A stretch of 64,000 nt of DNA, from IMG/VR virus record IMGVR_UViG_3300026488_000013, positions 1 to 64,000 of that record; one strand, given 5' to 3'. The stretch is from a virus. This document shows, one piece after another, positions 24,049 through 32,404 of this stretch. A program made the position numbers and the translations under genes. The notes beneath the pieces were generated by a model. The model saw only the letters and a program-made list of their open reading frames with translations. It was not told the DNA's origin and searched no databases. Each line of letters begins with the position of its first letter. Position 1 is the first letter of the stretch.

Positions 24049-24345
24049 TTATGACGAAAGCATCATGCTGTCCCCTGTTATTATTGTTCCAACAGGACAT
24101 CCTATGACAACATCTCCTATTCTGGCTTGAGATATATTGCTGGAGATTACTATTTCTGACCCACTTGTTATCATTCCAATATGTCCGCATGAAAATATTA
24201 CAATATCCGTCTTTCTGGCATTCAAACGACCATTGGATGATACAATATTTTGTGTAGATACTATTATTCCTATTGTTCCTACACAACCGCTATGGCAACA
24301 ACAAACTGCGGTAACTAAATCGCCTGTTCTTGAAACAGACCTCAT
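24049..24345 (-). CDS. PAAR-domain protein (baseplate spike tip), 98 aa
   Basis: Full-length PAAR-like fold pattern. It has a Gly/Ser/Thr/Ile-rich beta succession with GDLVTAVCCCHSGCVGT near the start, HIGMITSGSEIVISSN in the middle, and ARIGDVVIGCPVGTIITGDS at the end, with conserved His and Cys for a metal site at the tip. PAAR proteins cap the central spike of T4-type phages and type VI secretion. It overlaps the upstream nuclease gene by four bases (ATGA), so the two are translationally coupled. It lies far from the main baseplate genes at 50-53 kb. Confidence 0.75.
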   Translation of the reverse strand: MRSVSRTGDLVTAVCCCHSGCVGTIGIIVSTQNIVSSNGRLNARKTDIVIFSCGHIGMITSGSEIVISSNISQARIGDVVIGCPVGTIITGDSMMLSS

Positions 24346-24797
24346 TTTTTATAGACCTCTGCCAAATTATTTTTTAGTAGCTCGAAATTCAAACATTCTT
24401 TGAAGTCCGGTGATAATATCAAACCAAGGTATCTTCCATAATTTCCTTTTCTATCTCTTAATGTCATAAGTATACATTTATCGTTGTATTTCTTAAACCA
24501 TTCTTTAACAAAAACTTTCGCTTTTTCGCCTAACTCTTTTTCTTTTGGGTCTTTGGACTTTTTCCCGTGTATTTCGTGTGTATTGATAAATGCGGCACGT
24601 ATTGTTTGTATGTTAAACGTATTGAAACCCAAATCTATAATTAATATATAGGTATCACCATCAATAATTCGTTCCATTTTGCATAGATAAGTATAAAAAC
24701 AAATTTTGTTATTAAATAATTTGTTAATCTTATTTAATGTTTTTTTATCTATGTAACCTTTATAATTATTAATTAATTTTGTCAATTCTTTGTTCAT
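24342..24797 (-). CDS. Staphylococcal-nuclease-like (thermonuclease family) protein, 151 aa
   Basis: SNase-fold motifs are visible: IIDGDTYILIID (residues 44-55, metal and substrate loop) and QTIRAAFINTHEIHG (Arg and Glu of the active site). KEKELGEKAKVFVKEWF, RDRKGNYGRYLGLIL (second Arg, GR-L pattern) and a final LNFELLKNNLAEVYKK (compare LNxxLLxxGxA) follow. SNases cut DNA and RNA using calcium. No signal peptide is visible; the first 40 residues are helical and hydrophilic. Coupling to a PAAR spike gene raises the possibility that the nuclease is packaged or injected with the spike. A cytoplasmic role in host DNA breakdown is equally possible. Confidence 0.8.
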   Translation of the reverse strand: MNKELTKLINNYKGYIDKKTLNKINKLFNNKICFYTYLCKMERIIDGDTYILIIDLGFNTFNIQTIRAAFINTHEIHGKKSKDPKEKELGEKAKVFVKEWFKKYNDKCILMTLRDRKGNYGRYLGLILSPDFKECLNFELLKNNLAEVYKK

Positions 24798-24875
24798 AAT
24801 AACTTTTTATGAATATTTTGCGTTAATATATTACTATTTTAATATTTACTTTGTTTCTTATTTTTTTATTTTATT

Positions 24876-24885
24876 TATAGATATT
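24876..24885 (+). promoter_or_regulatory. Putative promoter motif TATAGATATT
   Basis: Two mismatches to TAYGGATAAT, but the same 7-8 base spacing to the ATG at 24893. Confidence 0.3.
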
Positions 24886-24892
24886 AAATAGT

Positions 24893-25540
24893 ATGAGCAT
24901 GCAAAAAATGCTGGGTCCTACGGAATTAGATAAAATATTAATACTTTCAATATTGAGAGCTGCAGAAGAATACTTGCTGGATGAAGAATATGTAGAATAT
25001 ATAAAAAAAATATTAAAAGAAAACAATATTAAGAAAGATATAAAAGAGGCCCTTAGATTGATAAAAATGGAAAAATATAAGGATTTTAAAATGTTAATAG
25101 CTTATATGGGAGATTATCAAGGAGATATTATTGCTATGATTCAAATAGATAATAGCTATAAATTTCTATATATACAATTAGTATATGGAAGTTGCGAAGG
25201 TTGTGACCCAATAAGACGATACATGAAAGACTACCATGAATATCTAGATAATGATACTAAATCAGAAAATATACCTGACGAATTGATAGAAAGAATAGCT
25301 AATGAATTGATAAAACCAGCCATTATAGAAGATAATAGAGATAAATTAATAAATAGAACGATAGGATTGGGTTCGTTAATATGTTATACCAGAGAGAGAA
25401 TAAAAAATGGAAGAATATCGATGCTAGAAGATAATTTAAATGACATATGGAAAATTATTGAAATAGATAATTACAATGATGTGGTAATATATAAACCCAT
25501 ACATACAACCCTATTTGAGGAAGAGGAAAACAAAGATTAG
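24893..25540 (+). CDS. Hypothetical helical protein, 215 aa
   Basis: Mostly helical and acidic (KILILSILRAAEEYLLDEEYVEYIKKILKENN; ERIANELIKPAIIEDNRDKL), with a central stretch YGSCEGCDPIRRYMKDYHEYLDND. The CEGCD motif with the following RR and H could bind a metal, but a single CxxC is weak evidence. No family is recognised. A promoter-like motif lies directly upstream; the gene is isolated between minus-strand genes. Confidence 0.55.
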   Translation: MSMQKMLGPTELDKILILSILRAAEEYLLDEEYVEYIKKILKENNIKKDIKEALRLIKMEKYKDFKMLIAYMGDYQGDIIAMIQIDNSYKFLYIQLVYGSCEGCDPIRRYMKDYHEYLDNDTKSENIPDELIERIANELIKPAIIEDNRDKLINRTIGLGSLICYTRERIKNGRISMLEDNLNDIWKIIEIDNYNDVVIYKPIHTTLFEEEENKD

Positions 25541-25673
25541 ATAAATGAATAATAAATGAATAATAAAAAAACATTTTCTTAGAATAATTTTTCTCTTTAT
25601 TTTTTTGGGAATATTTAATATATATATCCAAATCTCCTTTTCATGAAAATAAAAAATAGGAAAAAAGCGAATA

Positions 25674-25985
25674 TTACTTTAAGAGAATTTCTCTCAAACT
25701 AAATCCTTCGTTTTTGGTGTCTCGATTCTTTGACTCTGTTTTCCTTTTTTCATATTCTTCACTGTCATCGACAAACCAATCTCCTGGAATAGTAATATAT
25801 ATTTTTGTGTAAGGTTTATTAACTTTTTTCTGCAATTTTATCTCCACAGGGAAATGATAATTTAGTTTACTGTTCATTATCATCTCCTTTTTAATTAGTT
25901 TTGCGACTTCTTTTACATATTCTCTTTTAACAGGCTTTGGTAACGACACATAAGCGATTATATGTATTCTGGCAGGTATCTTCAT
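25674..25985 (-). CDS. Hypothetical protein, 103 aa
   Basis: The ATG at 25985 follows a strong AAGGAGG. Alpha/beta pattern (PARIHIIAYVSLPKPVKREYVKEVAKLIKKEM; FPVEIKLQKKVNKPYTKIYITIPGDWFVDD) of a small compact domain, with a charged disordered tail (residues about 78-95) and a short terminal helix. The family is not recognised. It has no promoter motif of the common type but a good ribosome site, unlike its neighbours. Confidence 0.6.
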   Translation of the reverse strand: MKIPARIHIIAYVSLPKPVKREYVKEVAKLIKKEMIMNSKLNYHFPVEIKLQKKVNKPYTKIYITIPGDWFVDDSEEYEKRKTESKNRDTKNEGFSLREILLK

Positions 25986-26166
25986 TTTTTAACCTCCTTA
26001 AGTATTTTTGAATTTTTATTTCCGTATTTTTGACTTTTTAATATTAAAAAGTAATTATAATAATTGAAGTATTTTCATTACATTAACTGACGGGAAATTA
26101 AAAGTCCAAACATTAAATCCTTCCTTTGTCAGGTTTATTTTATTTTTATGTAGATATTTATTATTT

Positions 26167-26197
26167 GTCAACCACCCGCTGTTTTAATGGCGGGCTT
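26167..26197 (-). repeat. Solo IS200/IS605-type terminal hairpin
   Basis: GTCAACCACCCGC...GCGGGCTT, an isolated hairpin matching the end signature GCGGG-TGGTTGAC on the minus strand. No transposase is nearby. Confidence 0.4.
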
Positions 26198-26247
26198 AAC
26201 TTATTCTATTTTTATTTTTTAATTTATTCTATGGAAATTACCCAAGA

Positions 26248-26658
26248 ATGGACAAAAACAAAATGTATGTCCGCCCAAAAAGATATAAATATGTTGTTAA
26301 ATTCGTTGAATATTTTGAAGCATATACAAATAGTAAAATAAATATAATAGATGCAATAGAAGCTGAAAAAGGTTTGAATGAAATTTCGAGCCAATGCATG
26401 CAATTTGGCGGAGCTATCCTAAAACGACATGTTATACAAACGATAATACCATCGACCAAACTTAAAGAAATAAATATAAAAAATTATGATATTTATCCAT
26501 TTATTAACGAGGACGATGAAAATGATTTTTATGGCTTTATTGAAAGTCTAATAAGAAGTGTTAAAGATAAAAATGTTCCAATGATAAAAATAATAGAAAA
26601 AATAAACGATGGTAAAGATGGAATTGATAAACGTATAGTGACATATTACTTCGTTTAA
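26248..26658 (+). CDS. Hypothetical protein, 136 aa
   Basis: Basic N-terminus (MDKNKMYVRPKRYKYVV), then a helical region (INIIDAIEAEKGLNEISSQCMQFGGAILKRHVIQTI) and an acidic patch (NEDDENDFYGFIESL). Not recognised. TATGGAAATT, a variant of the promoter motif, begins 19 bases before the ATG. It is the last plus-strand gene before the long minus-strand block. Confidence 0.55.
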   Translation: MDKNKMYVRPKRYKYVVKFVEYFEAYTNSKINIIDAIEAEKGLNEISSQCMQFGGAILKRHVIQTIIPSTKLKEINIKNYDIYPFINEDDENDFYGFIESLIRSVKDKNVPMIKIIEKINDGKDGIDKRIVTYYFV

Positions 26659-26811
26659 TTTAATCTTTTCCTTTTATTTTTTTATTTCATTTCATTGATT
26701 CAAAGTTTAAATGAAATATAGTATATAGATTAATACACCATATTTCTTCTTAATTATTTTTAAAACATATGGATATTATGAAAATAAGTTTCAGATTCAA
26801 CATATAGACCT

Positions 26812-27279
26812 TTAAGCAATAACACGAAATATTCTGTTTTTTTTAATCAAATCAAACAATTTATAATTAATGTTATCATGACTGTCTTTCACAAATTTTT
26901 TAACCGACATAGCATAAGAATTCGTTGAATTAATATAGATTGTCATCATTTTATCTGTATAACTAACAATAGCGGTTATCATGGTTCCCAAACCCGGTAA
27001 ATTTAAATCCATTCTTATATTATCATTATACTCAAGAGAAATTATTATTTCTTTTTTAATTATGGCCGCCTTTGTTCTCTTGTAATTCAATTTAATATCA
27101 CTACTATTTATAAAATGGTCAAAATTTCGAATAAAATCATCTAAAATTTTAGATATAAGTTCAATTATATCTTCCCATTTGACATAACATTTAAATTCTA
27201 TTACATCTCCTAAATCTTTAAATGTTTTAGGAGTTATATTATCAAATGTATTTTTAAGGGTTTCGTAGTTCTTTTCCAA
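26812..27279 (-). CDS. Hypothetical protein, 155 aa, non-ATG start
   Basis: No ATG fits the start: the frame opens with TTG at 27279 (LEKNYETL). An AAGGAGG-type site lies about 30 bases upstream with in-frame CTG/ATA/ACG codons between, so the true start is uncertain. The protein has a helical region (WEDIIELISKILDDFIRNFDHFI) and a beta-rich middle (KKEIIISLEYNDNIRMDLNLPG; SYTDKMMTIYINS). The family is not recognised. It follows nadE by 57 bases in the same direction and could be the fifth gene of the NAD operon. Confidence 0.5.
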   Translation of the reverse strand: MEKNYETLKNTFDNITPKTFKDLGDVIEFKCYVKWEDIIELISKILDDFIRNFDHFINSSDIKLNYKRTKAAIIKKEIIISLEYNDNIRMDLNLPGLGTMITAIVSYTDKMMTIYINSTNSYAMSVKKFVKDSHDNINYKLFDLIKKNRIFRVIA

Positions 27280-27336
27280 AAATATCAGTTCCGTCTTCTT
27301 AACCCTCCTTAGAAACGGTTTTTTTTAGTAAAAAAG

Positions 27337-29052
27337 TTAAATAGGAAACTTCCATTCATCTTGGTTGAAAGATAGTTCCGATAATTTGGGACCTATTGGT
27401 GATTGTCTTCTTTTAAATTCATATTTTAGAATTCTTTTGTTTATACTAGTTATTCTTCTTTCTTTTATTAACATAATTAAATGTCTATCTAAAGTTTCAT
27501 ATGTTGCACCAAGTTGTTCTTCGTCACTTATGTCATTTACAAATAATTCGGCAGTAGGTTTTCTTTTTATTATAAATCTAGGCACACCTAAATACTCGGC
27601 TAATCCAAATACTTCAGTTTTTAATATATCTTTGAGCGGGGCATATCCACCTTCGCTATCCCCACCTAAAGTATAATACCCATATGCCAATTCAGTTTTA
27701 TTACTACATGTTAGTAATATAGCATTCAATTCGTTGGCTTTTGTTAGTAAGAAATTAGCTCTTAATCTCGCTTGCAAGTTTGCCAACGCAATTATTTCAT
27801 TTATGTTAAACAGGTTTTTGGAATTATTAAATATTTCCGTTAAATCGACGGTCTCAATACTAACACCTGAATCCTTTTTTATAATTTCTATCGCTCTATA
27901 AGTTTCATCTTTAGTAAATGGTCTTATAGGCAGAAAATATGCATGTATGTTAATGTTAGGAATATCTTTTATTAGATATAAAACGGTAGCACTATCTATT
28001 CCTCCGGATATACCGATAATAACGTCTTTAAATCCTGTTTTCATCAAATATGTTTCTATATTGTTTCTAATAACTCTAGCGTATTGTTCATATTTCGTTT
28101 GTTTAGTATTTATAGTATAGGAGTTTAGCTTAGATATATATTCACTTCTAATTATATCATCGTTTGTAGTATCATATGTTTCATAACAATACCCCATTAC
28201 AGGTTTATTGGGTTTAACATCTTTTATTAATTCGTCCACATTTTTTACAATCTTTTCATATTCGCTATTTTGAATATTTAAAATTTTACTCCGATAAATC
28301 GAATTCTTATATAAAGCTAAATATTTTATATTTTCAATCACATTTCCATCTTCGGTTATAAAGAAACTATTTCCATCAAATGTCACCTCGTCGAAAGTGC
28401 CACTATAATTAACATAGAGTAAAGGAACGTTAACGTCTTTAACGTATTCAATAAACATTTTAATTTTATTTTCAAGCTTCCCATATTCATACGGGCTGGC
28501 ATTTAAAGAAATTATTAAGTCAATTTTTCCCTCGCTATTTATCATTTCTTTCCAATTTTCGAAATACCATCCATCTTCACAGATTAATACCCCGATGTTA
28601 AAACCTTTGATATTCAATACCCCATATGGTTTACCATCATGAGACGAAAAGTATCTTTTCTCATTAAATACTCCATAATTCGGTAGGTATTTTTTTACAC
28701 CAAGTATTTTATTGCTTCTTAACAACACGGACGCATTAACTAGGGCGCCGTTATTTAAAAATAACGGAAGAGTTGTTAAAACTTCAGTTTTATGATTATC
28801 ATATAAAAATTTTAATACTTCATCTCTGAACTTTTTATTAAGTTTTTCCACCTCCTCGGGATACAGATATATATCCTTTATATAGTATCCAGTACTTGCC
28901 AATTCGGGTAAAACAACTAAATCGGGTTTATAACAAACATAATCAGTTATAGTAACTCCACCAAATTTAAATACTGGATGAAATTTTGGGATGAAAATTT
29001 CCAATGTGTTATTAGTTGCCTTGGTTTTAGTTCCAACCTTGTATTCGACCAT
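27337..29052 (-). CDS. nadE: Glutamine-dependent NAD+ synthetase
   Basis: 571 residues, two-domain form. The N-terminal carbon-nitrogen hydrolase (glutaminase) domain has its triad: Glu in VLPELASTGY (about residue 50), Lys in GVKKYLPNYGVFNEKRYF (about 120), and Cys in GVLICEDGWYFE (about 158). The C-terminal ATP-pyrophosphatase synthetase domain has the P-loop IIGISGGIDSATVLYL (about 340-355) and CSNKTELAYGYYTLGGDSEGGYAPLKDI, the NaAD/ammonia site. It converts nicotinate adenine dinucleotide plus glutamine and ATP to NAD+. The ATG at 29052 follows GGAGG. It is the last of four NAD genes in a row; it completes the route from nicotinamide. Confidence 0.93.
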   Translation of the reverse strand: MVEYKVGTKTKATNNTLEIFIPKFHPVFKFGGVTITDYVCYKPDLVVLPELASTGYYIKDIYLYPEEVEKLNKKFRDEVLKFLYDNHKTEVLTTLPLFLNNGALVNASVLLRSNKILGVKKYLPNYGVFNEKRYFSSHDGKPYGVLNIKGFNIGVLICEDGWYFENWKEMINSEGKIDLIISLNASPYEYGKLENKIKMFIEYVKDVNVPLLYVNYSGTFDEVTFDGNSFFITEDGNVIENIKYLALYKNSIYRSKILNIQNSEYEKIVKNVDELIKDVKPNKPVMGYCYETYDTTNDDIIRSEYISKLNSYTINTKQTKYEQYARVIRNNIETYLMKTGFKDVIIGISGGIDSATVLYLIKDIPNINIHAYFLPIRPFTKDETYRAIEIIKKDSGVSIETVDLTEIFNNSKNLFNINEIIALANLQARLRANFLLTKANELNAILLTCSNKTELAYGYYTLGGDSEGGYAPLKDILKTEVFGLAEYLGVPRFIIKRKPTAELFVNDISDEEQLGATYETLDRHLIMLIKERRITSINKRILKYEFKRRQSPIGPKLSELSFNQDEWKFPI

Positions 29053-29097
29053 CCTACAATACCTCCATTCGAAAAAGTAAATTAGAGAAAGATATAT

Positions 29098-29643
29098 TTA
29101 AAAAATTATTTCAAATTGCTTATCAAATTTATCCTTCAATTTTTTATACAATTTTCTTGCCTCATTGTCATTAATACTTTTGATTTTATCAATATGAAGG
29201 AATACTTTGTATCCGTTTATTAGTCCTTGTAATGCAGTCCAATAAACACAGTAATCCCCGGCAACACCCACAATATGAAGTTCTTTTATTCCTCTCAATT
29301 TTAAAATCTTATCCAAACACGGCTCTCCTTCAAATGCACCATAATTCTCAAAATCATACATCCCTTTTTTAATAAATACACTATCTGCAGGTTTAGGTAT
29401 ATCCACAACGATTTCGGCTCCCTTGGTATTCTGAATACAATGTTCTGGCCATTGGTTAAAAATTTTACTATCTTTCTTATGCCAATCTTGTGTATAAATA
29501 ATCAGCTGATTTTCATTGACAAACTGATGGATAAGGTTATTAATAGGTTCTATTAAATTTTCTGCGTTTAAAACATAAAGCGAACCATTAGGATTGACAA
29601 AATCATACTGCATATCGACAACGATTAAAGCTTTATCGAACAT
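29098..29643 (-). CDS. pncA: Nicotinamidase (pyrazinamidase family)
   Basis: 181 residues with the full isochorismatase-fold signature. Catalytic Asp10 lies in LIVVDMQYDF; metal ligands Asp53, His55 and His68 lie in YTQDWHKKDSKIFNQWPEHC. Lys92 or Lys93 lies in FIKKGMYDFEN, and nucleophile Cys132 lies in VGVAGDYCVYWTA with the preceding cis-peptide AG. It hydrolyses nicotinamide to nicotinate and ammonia. The start ATG follows GGAGGTG. Gaps to neighbours are 22 bases (upstream) and 45 bases (downstream). Nicotinamide is the product released by NAD-cleaving defence enzymes, so this enzyme would start the rebuilding route. Confidence 0.93.
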   Translation of the reverse strand: MFDKALIVVDMQYDFVNPNGSLYVLNAENLIEPINNLIHQFVNENQLIIYTQDWHKKDSKIFNQWPEHCIQNTKGAEIVVDIPKPADSVFIKKGMYDFENYGAFEGEPCLDKILKLRGIKELHIVGVAGDYCVYWTALQGLINGYKVFLHIDKIKSINDNEARKLYKKLKDKFDKQFEIIF

Positions 29644-29665
29644 TTTACATCACCTCCGTTTATTA

Positions 29666-30640
29666 TTAAAAATTTTCTTCGACAAATTTAATCAGTTTAA
29701 AATGGGACTCGAATCTAAATAGTCTTTTATTTTTGTCATAAATGTTTTTCAATTCTTTGAAACTAAATTTTAATATGTTTGATACCTCATTCACATCCTT
29801 AAAATTACCCATATTTGCTGAATTATCTACATATACCAAATACGGAATTACGGTAACCATATTTATCTCGACAAAAGGAGCCAGTTGGTTATGTTCTATA
29901 ATATCATTTCTACACAAACCCAATTCTTCTTCCAGTTCCTTAAATAACACCTTTTCTATTGAATGCTCATCTATAAAGCCTCCGGGCAATGCAATTGTAT
30001 TTGTCGGTTTGTGTTTTATCATTATATATTCGCCGGTATCTATATTCTTAACTACCGCCAAAACAGCACTCAGAGCAACATTATCAGGTAATGTTATATA
30101 TCTCGGATTTTTTATAAGTTTTTCTTTTATTCTATTTCTTATTAAAGTTCCACTATAAAAATGTTTAAATTCATCATTTATTTCAATACAATTATATTCC
30201 AAGATTATTTCGTCTCCAAATATTTTTGTAACTTCTTTATTATTCCTCTTTATCACAATTATGTTTTTAGTTCTTAGAACATCTTTAAGTCTATCGAAAT
30301 TCTTCCATTGATTAATCGTATTGTATGAATCACTACCAAACAGAATGTCTGTTACATAACTTTTATTTTTGATTAAATGATAAAAACTTTCATCATAAGA
30401 TACATCAACATGTACCTTATCTAAAATTTCGGATTTATACCCTTCAACCATATCATAGATTAAATTTCTAATAAATTCGGGGGCAAACATCCTTTTGTGA
30501 TTCCTATATTTATAATTATGAATCACTATTTCTATATTATCATATTTAAATTTATTTATAGCGGAAAATAAAATACAAAGATGAGATAAATGAAAAGGGT
30601 CAAAAGTTCCGGCAAACAGCAGTGTTCTTTCATTTCCCAT
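29666..30640 (-). CDS. nadM: Bifunctional nicotinate/nicotinamide mononucleotide adenylyltransferase with Nudix domain
   Basis: 324 residues, NadM-Nudix architecture as in Synechocystis and Francisella enzymes. Residues 10-20 AGTFDPFHLSH are the nucleotidyltransferase GxFxPxHxxH motif; YSGTLIRNRI (about 165-174) is the ISSTxxR-type motif. The Nudix box lies at about 220-242 (LPGGFIDEHSIEK...KELEEELGL). It keeps the REUxEExGU-type metal Glu residues but is one residue shorter at the first Glu, so hydrolase activity is uncertain. It would adenylate NaMN to NaAD; the Nudix half may hydrolyse ADP-ribose. A similar fusion is known in vibriophage KVP40. Good ribosome site AAAGGAGG. Confidence 0.88.
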   Translation of the reverse strand: MGNERTLLFAGTFDPFHLSHLCILFSAINKFKYDNIEIVIHNYKYRNHKRMFAPEFIRNLIYDMVEGYKSEILDKVHVDVSYDESFYHLIKNKSYVTDILFGSDSYNTINQWKNFDRLKDVLRTKNIIVIKRNNKEVTKIFGDEIILEYNCIEINDEFKHFYSGTLIRNRIKEKLIKNPRYITLPDNVALSAVLAVVKNIDTGEYIMIKHKPTNTIALPGGFIDEHSIEKVLFKELEEELGLCRNDIIEHNQLAPFVEINMVTVIPYLVYVDNSANMGNFKDVNEVSNILKFSFKELKNIYDKNKRLFRFESHFKLIKFVEENF

Positions 30641-30659
30641 TCTAAAACCTCCTTTCTTT

Positions 30660-31745
30660 TTAATACACAGCAGTATCGTTGGGAAAGGGACTTAATTTAG
30701 GTTTCAATTTGTTTTCGATATAATCATAGTATTTAACTCCCTCTATTTGTTTTTTACCAGGAGCTAATTTTTTGACAGGTATCCATTTTCCATTTTTATA
30801 AATTCCTGTGAGTTTGTATACAATGGACAATGGCTTTGTATTGTTAACTATTTGTGTTCCTCCCGCAATACCTATTACTTTGTTCCGATATTCTTCCTCC
30901 AAATTTTCACCTACATATTTCACTTTGTCAATATCATAATCGCCAGATAAAATATATTTAACATCTATTAGAGTATTTATTTTCGCTATCTCTTTAATAA
31001 GTTCAACGTGGTCACCAGAATCTAATCTAATCTTTACGCCTCTAATCTTATTAGGGTCAAGAACAGGTAATAGTTTTTTCAACAGCACTATAGTGTCTAT
31101 AGTATCTGGTAAGATTGTATCTGTCAGGTTATTTTCTAATAAATACTTCCATAATTGAACCTCATTTTCATACTCACCGCTGAATAAACCATATTGAATG
31201 AATGCATGAGGCAATGTTCCCGTAATTTTTTCACTATATTTATCATACAGCATCATATTAGAAGTCAAATACCCTAATTTTGCAGCTATTTCCGAAATTC
31301 TGTATGCTAATTTAATATCGGGTGCTCGCCTTAAACCAAATTCTAATACTTTAGCACGTGGGAAATATTTTTTAATCACATTTTTAAATTCCAATAGTCG
31401 TGTAGTATAAAATAGTTCTCTTTGTGTTACATTCAATAATAAACTTTCCAATACTATAGGTTCTAATCCATGTCCAATTACTTGAATAATAGGTTGAAAT
31501 TCTTTTACCTCCATCAATCCTTTATTTTTATATTTTCCCAATATCCGAATTTCGAACTTATCATTCACATCATAAAAATATTTATTTAGAGTTTCTTCTA
31601 TTACAGTCGGAAAATCTGGCGATGTGTAATATTTTCCTTTGCGTATAAAGAGTGTGAAGCAAGTTTTGTATTGATTTTGAAACACAACCTTAGAAATATT
31701 CCTTGTGAACATATGATAGAAATCCATTGGATTGTATTGGTTCAT
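30660..31745 (-). CDS. pncB: Nicotinate phosphoribosyltransferase
   Basis: 361 residues, close in size to archaeal-type NAPRTases. Conserved blocks: REL-FYTTR near residue 110, LEFGLRRAPD (about 133-142, phosphoribosyl site), and TGTLPHAFIQYG (about 176, active-site His). RGVKIRLDSGDHVEL (about 230) and GIAGGTQIVNNTKPLSIVYKL (about 295) follow. It makes NaMN from nicotinate and PRPP. The ATG at 31745 has no ribosome site but is 8 bases from a TATGGATAAT motif, so this is probably the first gene of the operon. A nicotinamide phosphoribosyltransferase is the alternative, but the RRAPD block and the presence of pncA and nadE favour nicotinate. Confidence 0.85.
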   Translation of the reverse strand: MNQYNPMDFYHMFTRNISKVVFQNQYKTCFTLFIRKGKYYTSPDFPTVIEETLNKYFYDVNDKFEIRILGKYKNKGLMEVKEFQPIIQVIGHGLEPIVLESLLLNVTQRELFYTTRLLEFKNVIKKYFPRAKVLEFGLRRAPDIKLAYRISEIAAKLGYLTSNMMLYDKYSEKITGTLPHAFIQYGLFSGEYENEVQLWKYLLENNLTDTILPDTIDTIVLLKKLLPVLDPNKIRGVKIRLDSGDHVELIKEIAKINTLIDVKYILSGDYDIDKVKYVGENLEEEYRNKVIGIAGGTQIVNNTKPLSIVYKLTGIYKNGKWIPVKKLAPGKKQIEGVKYYDYIENKLKPKLSPFPNDTAVY

Positions 31746-31753
31746 ACTTATTC

Positions 31754-31763
31754 ATTATCCATA
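31754..31763 (-). promoter_or_regulatory. Putative promoter of the NAD salvage operon, TATGGATAAT
   Basis: Perfect motif match directly before pncB. No other candidate lies inside the four-gene run, which suggests a single transcript. Confidence 0.5.
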
Positions 31764-31791
31764 ATAAAAAGAAAAAAATAAATCAAGAAAA

Positions 31792-32112
31792 TTATAATAC
31801 AGTATTTATATACTCATTTATCTTTAATTTCACAAATTTACCAAGCTGCGAATCGCATTTAATTATGGTTTCCCATTTATCTTTTATTAATATTTTTATA
31901 ACTTCTTTTCTAACTTTCTCGCAAAAAGGATTTTTAAATTTTATTTTATTTAAAAATTTGTAAAAAGCACATATGTTATAATCTTCTACAGGTGAGGAAC
32001 TTTTAAACAAATGAACTAATAACATTACATTTATATATTCCTCTATTTTATCTTCCGATAATCCCTTTATAGTTATCAAATTTATTTCTCTAATACAATC
32101 TGTATAGCCCAT
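31792..32112 (-). CDS. Hypothetical protein, 106 aa
   Basis: Helical protein with several cysteines spread singly (Cys6, Cys48, Cys64, Cys85), which do not form a clear metal site. It contains SEDKIEEYINVMLLVHLFKSSSPVEDY and a basic middle (KFLNKIKFKNPFCEKVRKEV). Not recognised. A TATGGATAAT-type motif (TACGGATAAT) lies 8 bases before its ATG, so it is transcribed separately from the NAD operon 46 bases downstream, though read-through is possible. Confidence 0.55.
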   Translation of the reverse strand: MGYTDCIREINLITIKGLSEDKIEEYINVMLLVHLFKSSSPVEDYNICAFYKFLNKIKFKNPFCEKVRKEVIKILIKDKWETIIKCDSQLGKFVKLKINEYINTVL

Positions 32113-32120
32113 GCACTTTT

Positions 32121-32130
32121 ATTATCCGTA
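32121..32130 (-). promoter_or_regulatory. Putative phage promoter motif TACGGATAAT
   Basis: Perfect match, 8 bases before the ATG at 32112. Confidence 0.5.
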
Positions 32131-32219
32131 TAAATTAATCTAACAACAAAAAAATAATGTTAATATGATATATATAATATATTAAACTGTGTTTATCTTT
32201 AAAAATTAAAACTCGACAT

Positions 32220-32229
32220 TTATGGATAT
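32220..32229 (+). promoter_or_regulatory. Putative promoter motif TTATGGATAT region
   Basis: TATGGATATA lies about 34 bases before the small gene at 32264, with a ribosome site between. This resembles the csx3 arrangement more than the leaderless one. Confidence 0.3.
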
Positions 32230-32263
32230 AATAAAGTAACAAAAAGACTTTGGAGGTGGAAAA

Positions 32264-32404
32264 ATGTTGATGTGCGAGAAAAATCACAGGTTTAAGACAA
32301 TTGTGTTCTACGTTAAGCCAGATAAGAAGAAATTAAAAAAATACAAAGAAAAAGGATGGAAAACGTTCTATAGAAACAAGAAAGGACTAATAGTGCCTAT
32401 TTGA
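32264..32404 (+). CDS. Small basic protein, 46 aa
   Basis: ATG at 32264 with an excellent TGGAGGTG ribosome site seven bases upstream. The product begins MLMCEKNHRFKT, continues VFYVKPDKKKLKKYKEKG, and ends NKKGLIVPI. It is lysine-rich (about one third Lys/Arg) with one Cys and one His. It may bind nucleic acid or a host protein. Codon use matches the phage. It is the only plus-strand gene between 26.7 kb and the window end; antisense-free DNA flanks it on both sides. No family is recognised. Confidence 0.6.
   Translation: MLMCEKNHRFKTIVFYVKPDKKKLKKYKEKGWKTFYRNKKGLIVPI

Noticed and set aside
24014-24286. Minus-strand 90-codon frame rich in Asn, Cys and Arg
   Set aside because: It overlaps the PAAR gene in another frame; the PAAR frame shows the family motifs and coupling to the upstream nuclease gene.
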